A stretch of DNA of 64,000 bases. Origin: Galaxea fascicularis (lineage: Eukaryota > Cnidaria > Anthozoa > Scleractinia > Euphylliidae). The notes beneath the pieces were generated by a model. It saw only the letters and a program-made list of their open reading frames with translations. It was not told the origin of the DNA and ran no database searches. Shown piece by piece: positions 1 to 10,892 of the stretch (positions are counted from its first letter, which is position 1; the number at the start of each line of letters is the position of its first letter). The stretch spans positions 5,536,853 to 5,600,852 of the forward strand of contig OX419341.1 in assembly GCA_948470475.1 (NCBI GenBank), written 5' to 3'. Both the position numbers and the translations under genes were made by a program.

Positions 1-597
1 ATTTGAGTGTAACCATCTTTGTTCGACAAGATGTGGTCGTTGCGGTTCATAACACTCAACAAGGAGCCATCCTTTCTTCGGAGTAAACCACAAGGAGTGA
101 CGATGACCATTGACGGACAAGCGTTCGGAAAGTCAGGCACGATATACACCCTCAGAGTATAGCACCTTTCGTTTCTACATGTTACCTTCACTTCAACTTG
201 AGTATCGTGAGTGGGCTTTATCCATTTCACTTTGTCACGATGGAAGTAGCTTTCAAGTGTTTGTCTTTCATGTGCAAGCCTCGTTCTTTGGGCTAACGAC
301 CAAGGCATGGCAGGAAGATTTCTTCTCGACGCAAACGAAGGTTTGAAAACGGTTCTAGAACACCTCGGCTCGACTGAACATGCGCAGCTGTAGGTTTGTA
401 GGGACAAGTCTGGTCATGTACTTTGCAATCGCTGATATTCTCGTTGAAAATCATTGCAGAAGTTTCGAAAATAATCGCTGATCATTTTATTTTTGTGGTT
501 GGCAAATGCTTCATTAACAAAATGATTAACAAAAGCCGTTTCCTCTCGTCTTTTGCAATCGCCGTCGCCCTTGCTGTTCGATATTCCAAATCATGAA
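1..597. other. Spacer with no recognised gene
   Basis: No coding region could be supported on either strand. The longest frame starts at a TTG codon and matches no family I recognise. The stretch is ordinary AT-rich spacer up to the G-rich element at 598. Confidence 0.5.
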
Positions 598-1223
598 GTC
601 AGTATTAGGGGGGGGGGAACAGGGGGGCGGGAGCCCGGGAGAATAGGGGTCGGGAGGGATAAGGGAGGCGGGAGAGGAAAGGGCGGGAAGCGGGAGTTGT
701 AAGAGGACGGGAAGTGGGAGAGAAATGTGAAACGCTAATTTTTTTAATTCAACAATATGTTACAATACTTTCAAAAACAAGAACCCAAAATATATTTGAC
801 TTGCATTTAACGTCTTCTCGGTCACTTCTGAGACTTCTGAGCAAACGAGCAAACGAAAATTTGCGCTTGGGGCGAAAAACAGGCTTACTTCCGGTGAAAT
901 AGTAAACCCGTTTACAGTGGTTACGTCATAGGTCATGAAATGTCAAATGGCATGAGTGCTTATGTGTCGCGTATAAAGCTGTACTAAGCTGTCAAATTGC
1001 AAAAAGGTGAGGCGAGCAGGCGATCTCAAATGAAAGAAATGCTTGAGAATTGTGAAGCTAAATGACTAGGATGTGTTTCGACTCTGCCAATTTACAGGGG
1101 ACGGGAGCAGCACGGAAAAGGGCGGGAGGCGGGAGATAAAGGTACGAGAAGCGGGAGAGCAGGGTACGGGAGGCGGGAGGTTCTGACCCCCTGTCCCCCC
1201 CCCCCCCCCTACGTATTACTGAC
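598..1223. repeat. G-rich element with terminal inverted repeats and CGGGAG arrays
   Basis: The ends are inverted copies of each other: GTCAGTATTA followed by a G tract at 598, and a C tract followed by TACGTATTACTGAC ending at 1223. Inside the termini are two blocks (about 608-722 and 1094-1180) of degenerate repeats of CGGGAG or CGGGAAG, both reading on the plus strand, with more than ten copies in total. About 370 bp of AT-rich DNA separates the blocks. The layout suggests a non-autonomous mobile element whose subterminal regions are G-rich minisatellites. No coding capacity is seen. Confidence 0.65.
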
Positions 1224-2159
1224 AGGGCATCTCTTCCAATGTAAATCACTCAGTAGAGAACATTAATCTAATGTTAGCAATCTACAACTGAACGCCAGGC
1301 GTTCATTCTAAATCCGTTATTTACAAGGAAAATGTTAAAAAAGTACGAGCCACTTAAAATACGTATTATCATTTCAGAACGCCCTGGGAATGCACCTTCA
1401 AAACATTTGCTTTTCTTGGAAAGATTTTAACTTGCAGCGTATAATTAGAGGTTACTTATAATTCCTATGACAGAATTCCATTCGAAAGCTCAGGACGGAA
1501 AGTCTGTTTTATCTAATCTTGTTTGTTGCATGGCTGTTTTTTGCAATAAAAGGGATTTATTGTTATTGCACCAGTTTAAGGAGTCACATCCTGTCCTCCT
1601 TTCCAAGAAATGACTTCACAACCAAACAGTCGCCTTTTAAAGGGGGTCAGTTTAAGAACCTGTGGTGGCTGCGTCGGAAGCGGAGTGGTACTGGAAAAAT
1701 TGATTTTTCAACTGAGTCGATAAGGTAAAGTAGCCAACGTAAAAGACTTAAAAGCTAACCCTTTTAGAGGGTAGCCTTTCGTCACAGCGAATTTCCCAGG
1801 CTTGTAGCCACGCTTATATAATCGATGGAAATTGATTCCGCTACTGCTTTTTACTAATTTTATTTATCTTAATTCTGTGAAACAGCATGATATGGGCTTA
1901 TCCGACAGGTTAACAATCGATTGAAATTCATACTTTGTTACTGCTTTCTACATCCTCGATTTCCAAGAAATCAAAACATGCATTTTATTAACATTTCTCT
2001 CGGCCACAATTGAAATCACAGGTCGGTGGTACTACATTAAATTATCACTGACTACAGCCATTTCAAAGTCGCAAAAAGCGCAGCAATTTTGTCACAATTA
2101 GTACTTAAGTGAATACAACTGAAATTTTCCACCTCGGCCATCGATCGGCTTATCTTCAC
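1224..2159. other. Spacer downstream of the E2-like gene
   Basis: No gene seen. For a minus-strand transcript of the neighbouring gene this is the 3' flank; a possible AATAAA signal on the minus strand lies at 1859-1864, about 300 bp past the stop codon. The rest is AT-rich with no clear repeat structure. Confidence 0.4.
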
Positions 2160-2606
2160 CTACCCTGACATCTCACTCAAGTATTTGCTCAAAGGCTGGC
2201 CAGTTCGCAAATGAGCCTCGTACGCTTCAAGCCATATAAGACCTTTCATGAAAACCTGGTACAACGTGTTGTTGGCTCGCCATAGGTTTGGCCTAAAGTG
2301 GCAGATTCCGGAGTAGCCATCGATGTTATAGCCCGTGTGGTTGTCGCCCCGATACTGGTGCAGATATAAGGACCTGTCGTACGAGCGCAGCATTGGAGCT
2401 TTCACGACCATGTTAGGGCACGAATTGGGATAATCCTCCGGTATGTAAACCAGCAAGGTGTACTGCTTGTCGTTGGAGCAAGTTGCTCGTAATTCAACTT
2501 TTGTTTGGTGGCCGGGGTCTATCCATGTCACTCTATTGCGGAAATATTCTTCCAGCAACCCTTTCTCGAAACCGAGTCTCTTCTGCTGGGACTCTGACCA
2601 GGGCAT
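2160..2606 (-). CDS. UBC-like (E2-like) protein, intronless, 148 aa
   Basis: The product has the outline of a ubiquitin-conjugating (E2) fold. An N-terminal helix is followed by beta strands, then a YP..CP turn at residues 59-64 in the place where E2s have YPF.PP. Next come a GIC motif with Cys102 at the expected active-site position, a downstream Trp (W109), and a helix with WLEAYE at 125-130 followed by HLRTG. The Cys, Trp and WL.AYE...TG spacing resembles prokaryote-type E2-like families more than typical eukaryotic E2s, which I infer from memory of those families. The ATG at 2606 has A at -3. The gene is a single exon and diverges from the JAB-like gene starting at 3622, leaving about 1 kb between their starts. 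If active it would take a ubiquitin-like modifier as a thioester on Cys102. Alternatively it could be a catalytically dead E2 variant. The E2-like fold is fairly secure; function is unknown. Confidence 0.7.
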   Translation of the reverse strand: MPWSESQQKRLGFEKGLLEEYFRNRVTWIDPGHQTKVELRATCSNDKQYTLLVYIPEDYPNSCPNMVVKAPMLRSYDRSLYLHQYRGDNHTGYNIDGYSGICHFRPNLWRANNTLYQVFMKGLIWLEAYEAHLRTGQPLSKYLSEMSG

Positions 2607-3621
2607 CGTAGTTCCGGACTAAGCCGTTGAAATAGAAGGTTGTCTTCGCAACGGTCAATAGTGATTTACAGTTGCACGCCCAGTTCTCGTGTTTATCATT
2701 GTATTTTTGTGACGACAATTTCCGAGAACCCTTTCGCTTTGATTCACTGGCTAACATATGCGTGCGCAGAAGACTCTTTTCTTAGAACATGAAACGCATA
2801 ATCGTGTTTGTTTCTGTTTTTTTCTTACCATCTTACACTTGTTTTAAAATTTAGAAACTAGACCGAAAATGTTTATGGAAGAATCGTTAGGACTGTAACT
2901 AAAAGTTATATTCTTGTTGGGGTTTTTTGATCCAGGACGAGCCGAATCCAGAAATAACGGAAGTGTTGGAACACTTCACTTTCATTTTGATAGTTCCAAC
3001 GATACTCCAGGATTTTTGACTGGATCATTTTCGCTTGTCAGAAATAGATCGTACTGAGATGTCCAAAGAGAGAGTAATTTGGTTTAATTTATGAGTGCAG
3101 GTGCTCCGCGCTTTCTTTCGTTGAAAATAAAAGTTGATTGCTGGCTTTTTCCCAGAAATCTCGTGAGTGCGCATTGGTAATATTATACATTTAGCGCAAA
3201 GAAAAACAACTCCGTGTCAAACGTTGTTGTCTACTGCTCTTAAATCTTAAATACCCTATGCCGTTTTCACTTTTTGCTCATTGCTAATGGATTTTTGTAG
3301 GAATCTCATTCGCGAAAACATCGATATAAACCACGATGAAACGCAATTTGTCTGTGACAAAGAAATTTTTATCATTCCGTCGTCAAATTAATAATTTTGC
3401 TATTCTGGGAAACACCGGTAGAAACAGATAAAGTAACGCGAAAATAAACTTTCTAGGAAATGTTTACGTCGAACGCTCGAAACTGAAAGTCCTTCCGTAT
3501 TCTAGGTCATTTGGCTTTTTTATTCGGGGTTTGCTGTTGTCATCGAGGATTGTTAGTTTCGTTCTATTTTGCAGCTTTTACGCTCACTTTCGTCACTGCG
3601 ACACAACAACACGAAGCAAAG
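2607..3621. promoter_or_regulatory. Divergent intergenic region between the E2-like and JAB-like genes
   Basis: This spacer of about 1 kb separates the two divergent start codons (2606 minus, 3622 plus), so it should contain both promoters and 5' leaders. No TATA box or other specific site could be assigned with confidence. TTTTGCAG at 3571-3578 could be a splice acceptor for an upstream 5' UTR exon of the plus-strand gene. Confidence 0.4.
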
Positions 3622-6600
3622 ATGAGCGTTACAGTCACAATTCATGCGGGTGAAATGAAGCAGATTGCACACTTCATCGAAGGAAGCGGCAAGGCAGCGG
3701 CGAAAGGGCGGCTGTATGGCTTGTGGACTCATTCAGACCAGCCAGTCATTCAGTATGTTGTTGATGATGCAAAACGAGATAATGAGAAGATAAAAGACTA
3801 TCTTGAAGAGAAACATTGCCTGAGACTTGTTGGATATTGGAGTACTAGCGATGACGGTAAGGATCAGGATAGCCAGACTAGCGAGATAACGAATTCGAAT
3901 TTAACCCAGTGCCGCCTTCCCCATCACGTTAAGTCCAAGATTATTACGTCTTCCTTTTGCTTTGTTTCTAGTCGCACGATCCTGGCACTGCTTTTCTTAA
4001 ACATCTTCCCCACCTACCCCTCCCCAAATGGAAATGAATATTCAGGGTAGGGACTGATAGAGCAGTTCCATGGATTTCTACTTTAAATTACTGGAAAGGT
4101 CGGCGACAAAAAATACATCTTTTATTAATGCTGAAACAAAATAACGAGGTTACTAAGCGAAATATTATTTTGGGTCAGGATATCGTTGTAAAAGAATTAT
4201 TTTAACTTCTCGTACTTTGCTCTTGCCCGGTGTCTCTTCCGAACTCAGACCCTCAAACTCACATTTAGATTTGTCACTGTACACGAGTGAACATCGAAGA
4301 AGAGGGTCAATTCCATTGTCCGTCCACGAAAAAACCCTTGGAAGCTGCCATATTGAAAATGCTCGAAACTGTAAACCGCTGTACGAGTGAGCATCTTTTT
4401 TTCAGCACCCAACCCTCTTCGGCCAACGGTCTGGTGCAATCTCTTGGCCTTTGAGAACGACTTGTTCCACAGGCATCCCATTCGTAGGGAGTGACATCAA
4501 AGTTTGCATAAAAAATATGCCGTTAAAAGCTAGATCTCCAACGACCCGAATAGCGGTGGAAATATTTATATTCTAGCCAACAAAACCCTTACTACCTTCA
4601 CTCTACGGGTTCTTGTCACTTTCTGGCACGTCTAAGTGCAATGCCATCGATTGCTTTTTTAAACCCGAAGTAATTTCCCACACCAGATCACATGTCACCC
4701 ACACACATACACACACTACGATTGGGCTCCCTGTGGTTGTTCCAGTTCTGGGCCTTTTCTGTTCATACCAGGCCAGGCCGGACTGTTTTTCGTCAGGTCG
4801 ACACGATAAACTATCTGGAGTATAGTGTAAACATAATCTTAGTGCTTAGCGACAAAAGCTACGGTATCTTAAGATGCAATATGGCAAACTGGAGCCACAA
4901 GTCCATTTCTGGAACCATTTATGCAGAAGAAACCGCTGGTGGCAAACCTCTGTTCATAAAATTTGCTGTTTTGGCTCAACTGAAATCGATCAAAGCCCTT
5001 CTAAAAAGCCCTAGATGTGGTTACAGCCATTCATAACATATTATGCACCATTCAGAGAGAATGGTAAATATTTTGGGAGCATGTATAAAGGAAATCAAAT
5101 TTGCCGTAGGATTAAAATCGCAGGAACTTCCATTCAGGGGTTTGTATTCATTGACTATGGCAATTGGATATCAGAGCAAGGGACATTTCAGCAGGAAGAA
5201 GTGGGAGGGGGTGGGGGAGCTTATAGACCTGGACCTACCGAGAAAATGTTTGGTTGGTCCTTTAAAGATGCCTTAAAAAACATTGTCAAGACATGTCAAA
5301 TAAATAGTATGAGTTGGCACTTGGTGTTTAAGTTGTTTGACATGTCTGACATGTGTTCCTTTTTGTTGATTTACATTCTGTCTTAAGCCCTAGTACGAAA
5401 ACGTATGGTGGCGTTCAATTTCTTTAAGTAATGTGGTCCTCCTTCCAAAGTTCTTGACCTCTACTCTATCTATATAGGGTCAAGTATCCAACGAAATTAA
5501 AATGCTACACCACTCAGCCCCACCCAAAGCCTCCTTAGATAATCGTTTTTTGATGGCGTGAGCTTTTGCGGTGCTTACCTTTTAACCAAGTCAAAGAGCT
5601 CGCAGGTAACCAAAGTTGAGATCTCAAGTGATTTTTTCGATGGATATAAATAAAATAGGCTTTGGTGATTATTAAACAGCTCGAGAGAAGTACTTGTAAA
5701 TCTTATCCCAGTTTTTTAACCTACACTGATCTACTTTCGAACCGTGGCCATCAGCAGCGTTTCATTGTTTATCCAAACTGAACCACTGTTTTGGGTTTCC
5801 TCTTCATGTTCTATCAAGTCCCTTAGCTTTTGATGCCATTCTAAAACATATGACATAGTCCATATGATAATCCTTCATTTCAGCTGTTGACAAAGTTGAC
5901 GAGACGTCGCTGTCCTTTGTGAAGATGAAGGTGGACTGGTCACGAGACGAGAAAATCCTGAAAGTGCCAAAACTTGTTGTTACTCAGAAAAGTACTCGAC
6001 ACAAAAAAGAACTAGATGGAGTCATTGGTATTTGATGCCGTTATTTTGTTTTTTATGTGATAAGTATAACGCGGCAAGGGAGCTTTTAATTCAGCTGTTC
6101 TTCCCAGAAAACACACAGAAAGGCATTTTCTTAAGTGCAAAAATGGCGTTATTATCCCCGGTGCAAGTGAAACAAAGTATAACACAGAATTTACGGAGAA
6201 AACGGGGTAATTCACTGCAGAAAACATTTGAATAGTTCTTTGGGATCTCCTAGTCTATTCGTTATCTTCAGCAGATCGGATGTCAGATTTACCTCGTTGG
6301 GTTTACCTGACGAAGTTTTCTTTGATTTGTAAGGTACTAATCAATCAATTGAATAAATAAATAAAAAAATAACTAAAGAAAAGAAAGGAAGAATATCTAC
6401 TGAACAACTTTGGTGGCCTTCAAATTGCGGATGGAATTGAAATTTGGGAATGTTGGATTTTGAGGAAAGGGGAAAGCCGAAATACCCTGAGGAAAACCTC
6501 TCGGAGAAAGGACATGAACCAACAACAGACTCTACCCACATTTGTGGCCGAGACCGGGACTCGATCCTGGGCCACATTGGTGGGGGCAGAGTGCTGTCAT

Positions 6601-7753
6601 CACTGCGCCACCCTCATAATTAAAACTACGTCTGCCTTTGCCACTACAAGTACATCGTCAAAATCATAAAGTAAAAAAGCAAAACATTAAAGAGGTAAAA
6701 ATTAATTACAGCAATTAAGTATTAAAAAACGTTCACTTTCCGTTGTTTATCCTAAGACGAATTAAGCAAAGCCACAGACGACGCTATTTTGTGATAGCAT
6801 TTCATTGACTGTGAGTGAAATTTAGTTACACCTAAAACTTGAATAAGCCATACGTGCGTCTGATTTTTTTTTTTTATGAAATTGCAGAAACGCTGGATGG
6901 AGACAGTGCCTTTCGCTTGAATAATGGTCCTTTCGACCAAGGAACCCTACTTCAGCGTGTCCACAGTCATCCCAAAGATGCTAATTACCACCGGTTTAAG
7001 GTGGAAGGACCACCAAGAAAATCGAACGAAGTTGAAACGAAATCAGAGCAGTGGTACTCGACCAAGGAAGGAATGGCGCTCTTTTCAAAAATCCATGCTG
7101 AACTTCAGAAGCATTTCCAAATCACTGGGACGAGCAGAAACACGGAGACACACGACTTGACTGTGGCTTTGAGCAGCCGAGGCCGGCGGTTTGTCTTGGA
7201 TTTTCCGTCAAGATTTCCCACAGAGCTGCCTGATTTGACCGAAGGAAATCGTGCATCAAAGAAAATAAAGCTGAAAGAAGAAAAAGGCGAGGGAAAGAGG
7301 AGCACGAAAAACAAACAGATGGGCAAGACTTCAGAGGGCACCAATGATGCAGGTGATTCTGTGGGCAAGCCTAACGAAAAAAAGGGATCTCAACAGCAGG
7401 TTAAAAAAAAAGATGATGGCAGCGAAGAAACCAAACATCCACTAATGGAGTGTGATGAGGAGAAGGACGAAAACGTAGATGACAACCAAACCTCTGGAAG
7501 TTTGTCCCTCCAGCCCAATGGAGAAGAAAAAGACAACAAAAAAGGGAAAAACGAAGGTACGTCAATAGGGAGTGATGAAGATGAGGAAGAAAATGCAGGT
7601 GACGATGCAGGCACTGGACCTTCCTCGATGGAGATTGACGAGGCAGCTCAAGAGCAAATCGATGTCGAGAAAATACCAGAGTTATTGGTCCAAGGAATCC
7701 TGCGTGCGACCAAACTTGGACCCAAAATGCACGCTTCCAGTTCATACTATTAA
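3622..7753 (+). CDS. JAB/MPN-like protein with possible RWD/UBC-like segment and charged tail, 3 exons, 414 aa
   Basis: Coding exons are 3622-3856, 5884-6027 and 6888-7753. Both introns are phase 1 with GT..AG ends, and the join reads without stops to TAA at 7751. The ATG at 3622 is preferred because the frame upstream lacks an ATG. Residues 1-78 resemble the start of an MPN/JAB domain: RLYGLW and PVIQYV strands, then LVGYWSTS at 69-76, where active JAMM proteases have a WHSH-type motif. Both metal-binding histidines are replaced by serine, so it is probably not a metalloprotease. Residues 127-245 contain a segment ending FPSRFPTELPDL (232-243), like the P-rich turn of RWD/UBC folds. Residues 247-414 are Lys/Glu/Asp-rich and probably disordered, with a KKIKLK nuclear-signal-like run at 251-256. 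A possible AATAAA lies at 8142. Intron 2 holds a SINE. The exon structure is well supported; the domain names are tentative, and an unseen exon could sit in the 2-kb first intron. Confidence 0.6.
6337..6615 (-). repeat. tRNA-derived SINE in intron 2 of the JAB-like gene
   Basis: Read on the minus strand, the head starts near 6615 with GGGTGGCGCAGTGATGACAG (A-box-like) and continues to GGATCGAGTCCC (B-box-like), the two internal RNA polymerase III promoter boxes of a tRNA. A non-tRNA body follows, then an AT-rich tail with TTTATT repeats near 6350-6372. The head-body-tail order on one strand is that of a tRNA-derived SINE. It cannot be a functional tRNA because the arms do not pair into a cloverleaf and the body runs on. 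It lies antisense inside the intron 6028-6887. Confidence 0.75.
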
Positions 7754-9026
7754 CTTCCACCCTTTCAAAGGCCTCTAGGTGTTCAAGTGGTTAATTCCTG
7801 GAGGGCAAAGCTGCTTAGAGATTTAAACCTTACGCTTTTATCCACAAATTGAAATATAAGATATGGCTTCAATATCAGTAATCTGCATCGTAGCTTGGAA
7901 AATGTCTTACCGCGTAATAGTTTGCACCATCTGAATAGCCAAACAGAAGGCAAGACATTTCAGATAAAACAAGGTTTACTTCATTGGTTGCAACTGAATA
8001 AATGGGTACAACCAGTATTAAGTACGAAACAATAATTTAGAAAATTTAGCCGTTAAATCGAGTCCAAATCCTTGAATTAGAAGCGAAAGCGAATATTCTT
8101 GTTTACATGTGTAGCCCCAGTAACTTGGTACGCTCTGAAGCAATAAAGTAAATTGAAACGAGTAAAAGAGTTTTAGCTGGTGTGTTCAACCGAAATGACT
8201 CTTTGCTGCTTCAAATTTAGCATGCTGATCTGATCTTCACTGACTTTTAGGATCACGAAATTTTTGATAAAGACGATTTCGAGGTAGAAATTGTCATGAA
8301 CGTTATGTTCTTGAAGAACATAAGTGCGTTTATTTAACTTCCCTCTTTTATTTCTTTCTCCATCACTTCACTGGTCTTCCTCCCTCTCCCGGTCCCTGTC
8401 CTTGGCCTCCCCCCTCCCTCCCCTCCCCCTCCCCTTGCTTCTTTTTCACCACTCCTCTTTTCTTTGTCACTCGCGGCGGATTAAACTTGTCTCCATCATT
8501 ACAAGTCGTTAGTTTATAACAACAAACCTTTACGAGAAGCCATCTTTTTGCAGACGTAATATTTGACTTAATAATGATAATGATAACAACAATAAATTTA
8601 AAATTACTTGTTCGTTGTCTTTTAATTTTGACATGGAGTCGGTTTACTTTTCAGATGGAAGTTCATTCAGAGAATTTCAATAATTTGTCGCAAGATGCAA
8701 AACCGTATAATAGAGTTTGGCAGACACTTTGCACAAGGCGATATGTAATCAATCCCGATTTTGATCAGTAAATTGGCCCCCTTTTCTCTATTCTCGGTTT
8801 CTTTTTCTTTTCAAAGGATCTGCCCATGTATTGAAGAACATTGTCCATGAAAACTAGCTCAGCAGAGATCTCCGTGGACGTAGCATACATCTCGAGATTC
8901 ATTTAATAAAAAAATGAGGGACAATTAAAGGAGTATGTGGTCAAACGTTACTCTGAAAACACTGCCAGGTGGTATTCTATTTAAAGCCCGGAGTGATTGT
9001 ATCAGAGTATTCAGTCTCTTAACCAC
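7754..9026. other. Spacer with CT-rich tract and no supported gene
   Basis: The first part is the probable 3' UTR of the JAB-like gene, with AATAAA at 8142-8147. A polypyrimidine-rich stretch (mainly CCT and CTT) runs from about 8340 to 8455. An open stretch preceded by an acceptor-like TTTTCAG ends with a stop codon at 8771, but no partner exon was found. Nothing else is recognisable. Confidence 0.4.
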
Positions 9027-9790
9027 ACTACTAATACTAATACTAATACTAATAAATCAAACAAATCAAACTTTATTTAACCACGGAGTCCATTTCACGA
9101 AAGAGTGCTCTTCCCATGGAACCGTGCATTACAACCAGTATTACTAGTAATTAAAAGTAGTGGAATAACAATCTATAGTTAAGAGTCTAATTTACCTACC
9201 ACTCAAGTTTAGACTAAGTTAAAATATCTTACAGCAAATCCTAAAACTAAATTAATAATTAATTAATCCATTGATTAATTAATGCATAAAAATTGTTTAA
9301 ACTATTAGCCCGCTTAGCCTCGCTAGGCAGACTGTTCCATGCAATGGCACCCCTGTGGCGAAATGTCTTTTTAAGGACTTCTGTGTTCGGTCTACGGATG
9401 AATAGATTTAGTTCAGAGTCATGTAGATTGTATCTATGGACAGTACTGGTATTCACGAATCTTTCGGATATATACTCTGGCAATTGTTCATTCACTGTTT
9501 TGAACATAACTTTTCATTTGTTTGGTTTACCTGTCAGCAAGGGTTAGAAAGAATCTGAGAGGATCTTACGTCCCAGTCAGCTCCAGTTATTATGCGAGCA
9601 GCTCTGTTTTACAATTTTAAGGAGTTTTTTTTTTTTTTTTTTACTTAAGCCAGCACCAATGCCACCCCAGACAACACTACAATAATCTAGATGTGGCAAA
9701 ATGAGAGATTTGTAGATTGTTATGAGTACTGGTTGGGGCATAGTAGCTTAAGTCTTCTTAGAGCTGCAAGACCACTACAAAAACTAACTC
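9027..9790 (-). mobile_element. 3' end of a dead CR1/L2-like LINE
   Basis: On the minus strand, pieces of the C-terminal part of a non-LTR retrotransposon ORF2 can be read in more than one frame. A LPHLDYCSVVWGG segment lies near 9690, RAARIITGADWDV near 9590, and a segment with YNLHDSEL and AIAWNSLPSEAKRANS at 9259-9507. This order is typical of the region after the reverse transcriptase domain. Frameshifts and a poly-T insertion near 9627-9642 break the frame, so it is a fossil. The simple repeat CTAATA at 9027-9055 lies where the 3' tail of the minus-strand element would be, and microsatellite tails are usual for CR1/L2 elements. Confidence 0.75.
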
Positions 9791-10892
9791 TATTTGAAGT
9801 TTACCGCTGTCCACCCCGGTTCCACGGCTTCTCTTTTTTAGGTTGGCTTTGTTTTCTGTTTCAGCACTTTACGAACGATTTGTATCGCCTTAGTTTTTTG
9901 CCTTGTTGAGTTCTTGTAAGTATTTTCGCTTCATTTACTGTGATTAGTTGTACTGTTTCGTGATTTTCTGTATCTCATTCTATTGTAGAATGGTTTCTTC
10001 ATCATTGACATTAAAATAATCTATGTTCATGAAGCAGGCTATTTCTTCAATGATGGCTTCATAAAATAATGACAAGTATTTTCGTTCTCTGTGATATATG
10101 CTCCCAGTGACTGGATCGGCCGCATATACACACCACATTAAAGCTCAAAACTCCTTGACTCATTCGCCAATCAAGGAAGATTCTTCGATTTCACCCACGT
10201 GACAAGGTGGCCATGTTGGTAGTCAATACAATACAATTTTTTTAATTTGGCATAATTAGTTCCTAGCGGAGGGTTGACCACCAAGAAGGCCGCCATGACG
10301 TCCATGCAATCAATCATTTGATTCAGTCTATATATATATTTTTTTGCCAGTCGCAAGCATTCGTTATGGCTTATCATGCCCCCAGGAAGATAAATCTTAA
10401 CTTTTTAAAAATGAATTGTTATTTCCAGACATAACATTTTACTTGGCATTCTATCATCTTGTAAACAGACGTCGGTTCACAATCACGCCCCCAAGAAATG
10501 GTATCCTTATTAAAAAAAAAAGCAACAAACAGACAGACAAAGCAATGAATATTGTTCTTTGCAGACAACCTTTTTGGTGGAATTAATCACATATGGAATA
10601 TATGTGGAAATTTAATATTCTTTCTTTTGGTTCTTTATGCGTGACGAGGTTTGGAATTATATCAATGAAGCTGCTAGAATGTGCATGCAAGTAAATACTT
10701 CATTGGTTTTGCTTCCTGGCTACTTTCTTGCTCGTTTTCTCGCCCTTCTGCCTTCCACGCTTTATTATAAAATAGAGATTTATTCAAGAATTGCGCCGAC
10801 TATCTGTCAATACTAGCGACATGATTTCAAGAAATATGCAAACACACTTTCTGAAGAACAGGGCCAGAATACAGCACTCCTTTGGGAGACTT
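9791..10892. other. Spacer with no recognised gene
   Basis: AT-rich DNA with no convincing coding frame, splice-bounded exon, tRNA-like fold or long inverted repeat. Confidence 0.4.

Noticed and set aside
2533..2757. 74-codon minus-strand frame overlapping the start of the E2-like gene
   Set aside because: It is in another frame, overlaps the E2-like 5' end and shows no family motif; it is probably 5' leader sequence.
3511..4050. A longer plus-strand frame starting 37 codons before the chosen JAB-like start and running past 3856
   Set aside because: The frame begins at TTG, not ATG, and after 3856 it reads through a strong GTAAGG donor into sequence without protein character. The ATG at 3622 and the splice at 3856 give a consistent gene.
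5015..5386. 123-codon plus-strand frame in intron 1 of the JAB-like gene
   Set aside because: No acceptor and donor pair in the required phase could be matched to it and it has no MPN-like motif, so it was not used as an exon.
6530..6615. tRNA-like sequence considered as a tRNA gene
   Set aside because: The A and B boxes are present but the arms do not fold into a cloverleaf and an AT-rich tail follows, so it was called a SINE.
8574..8771. Frame ending at 8771, preceded by an acceptor-like TTTTCAG at 8649-8655
   Set aside because: No upstream partner exon in phase was found, the JAB-like gene already ends with a stop at 7753, and the peptide is not recognised.
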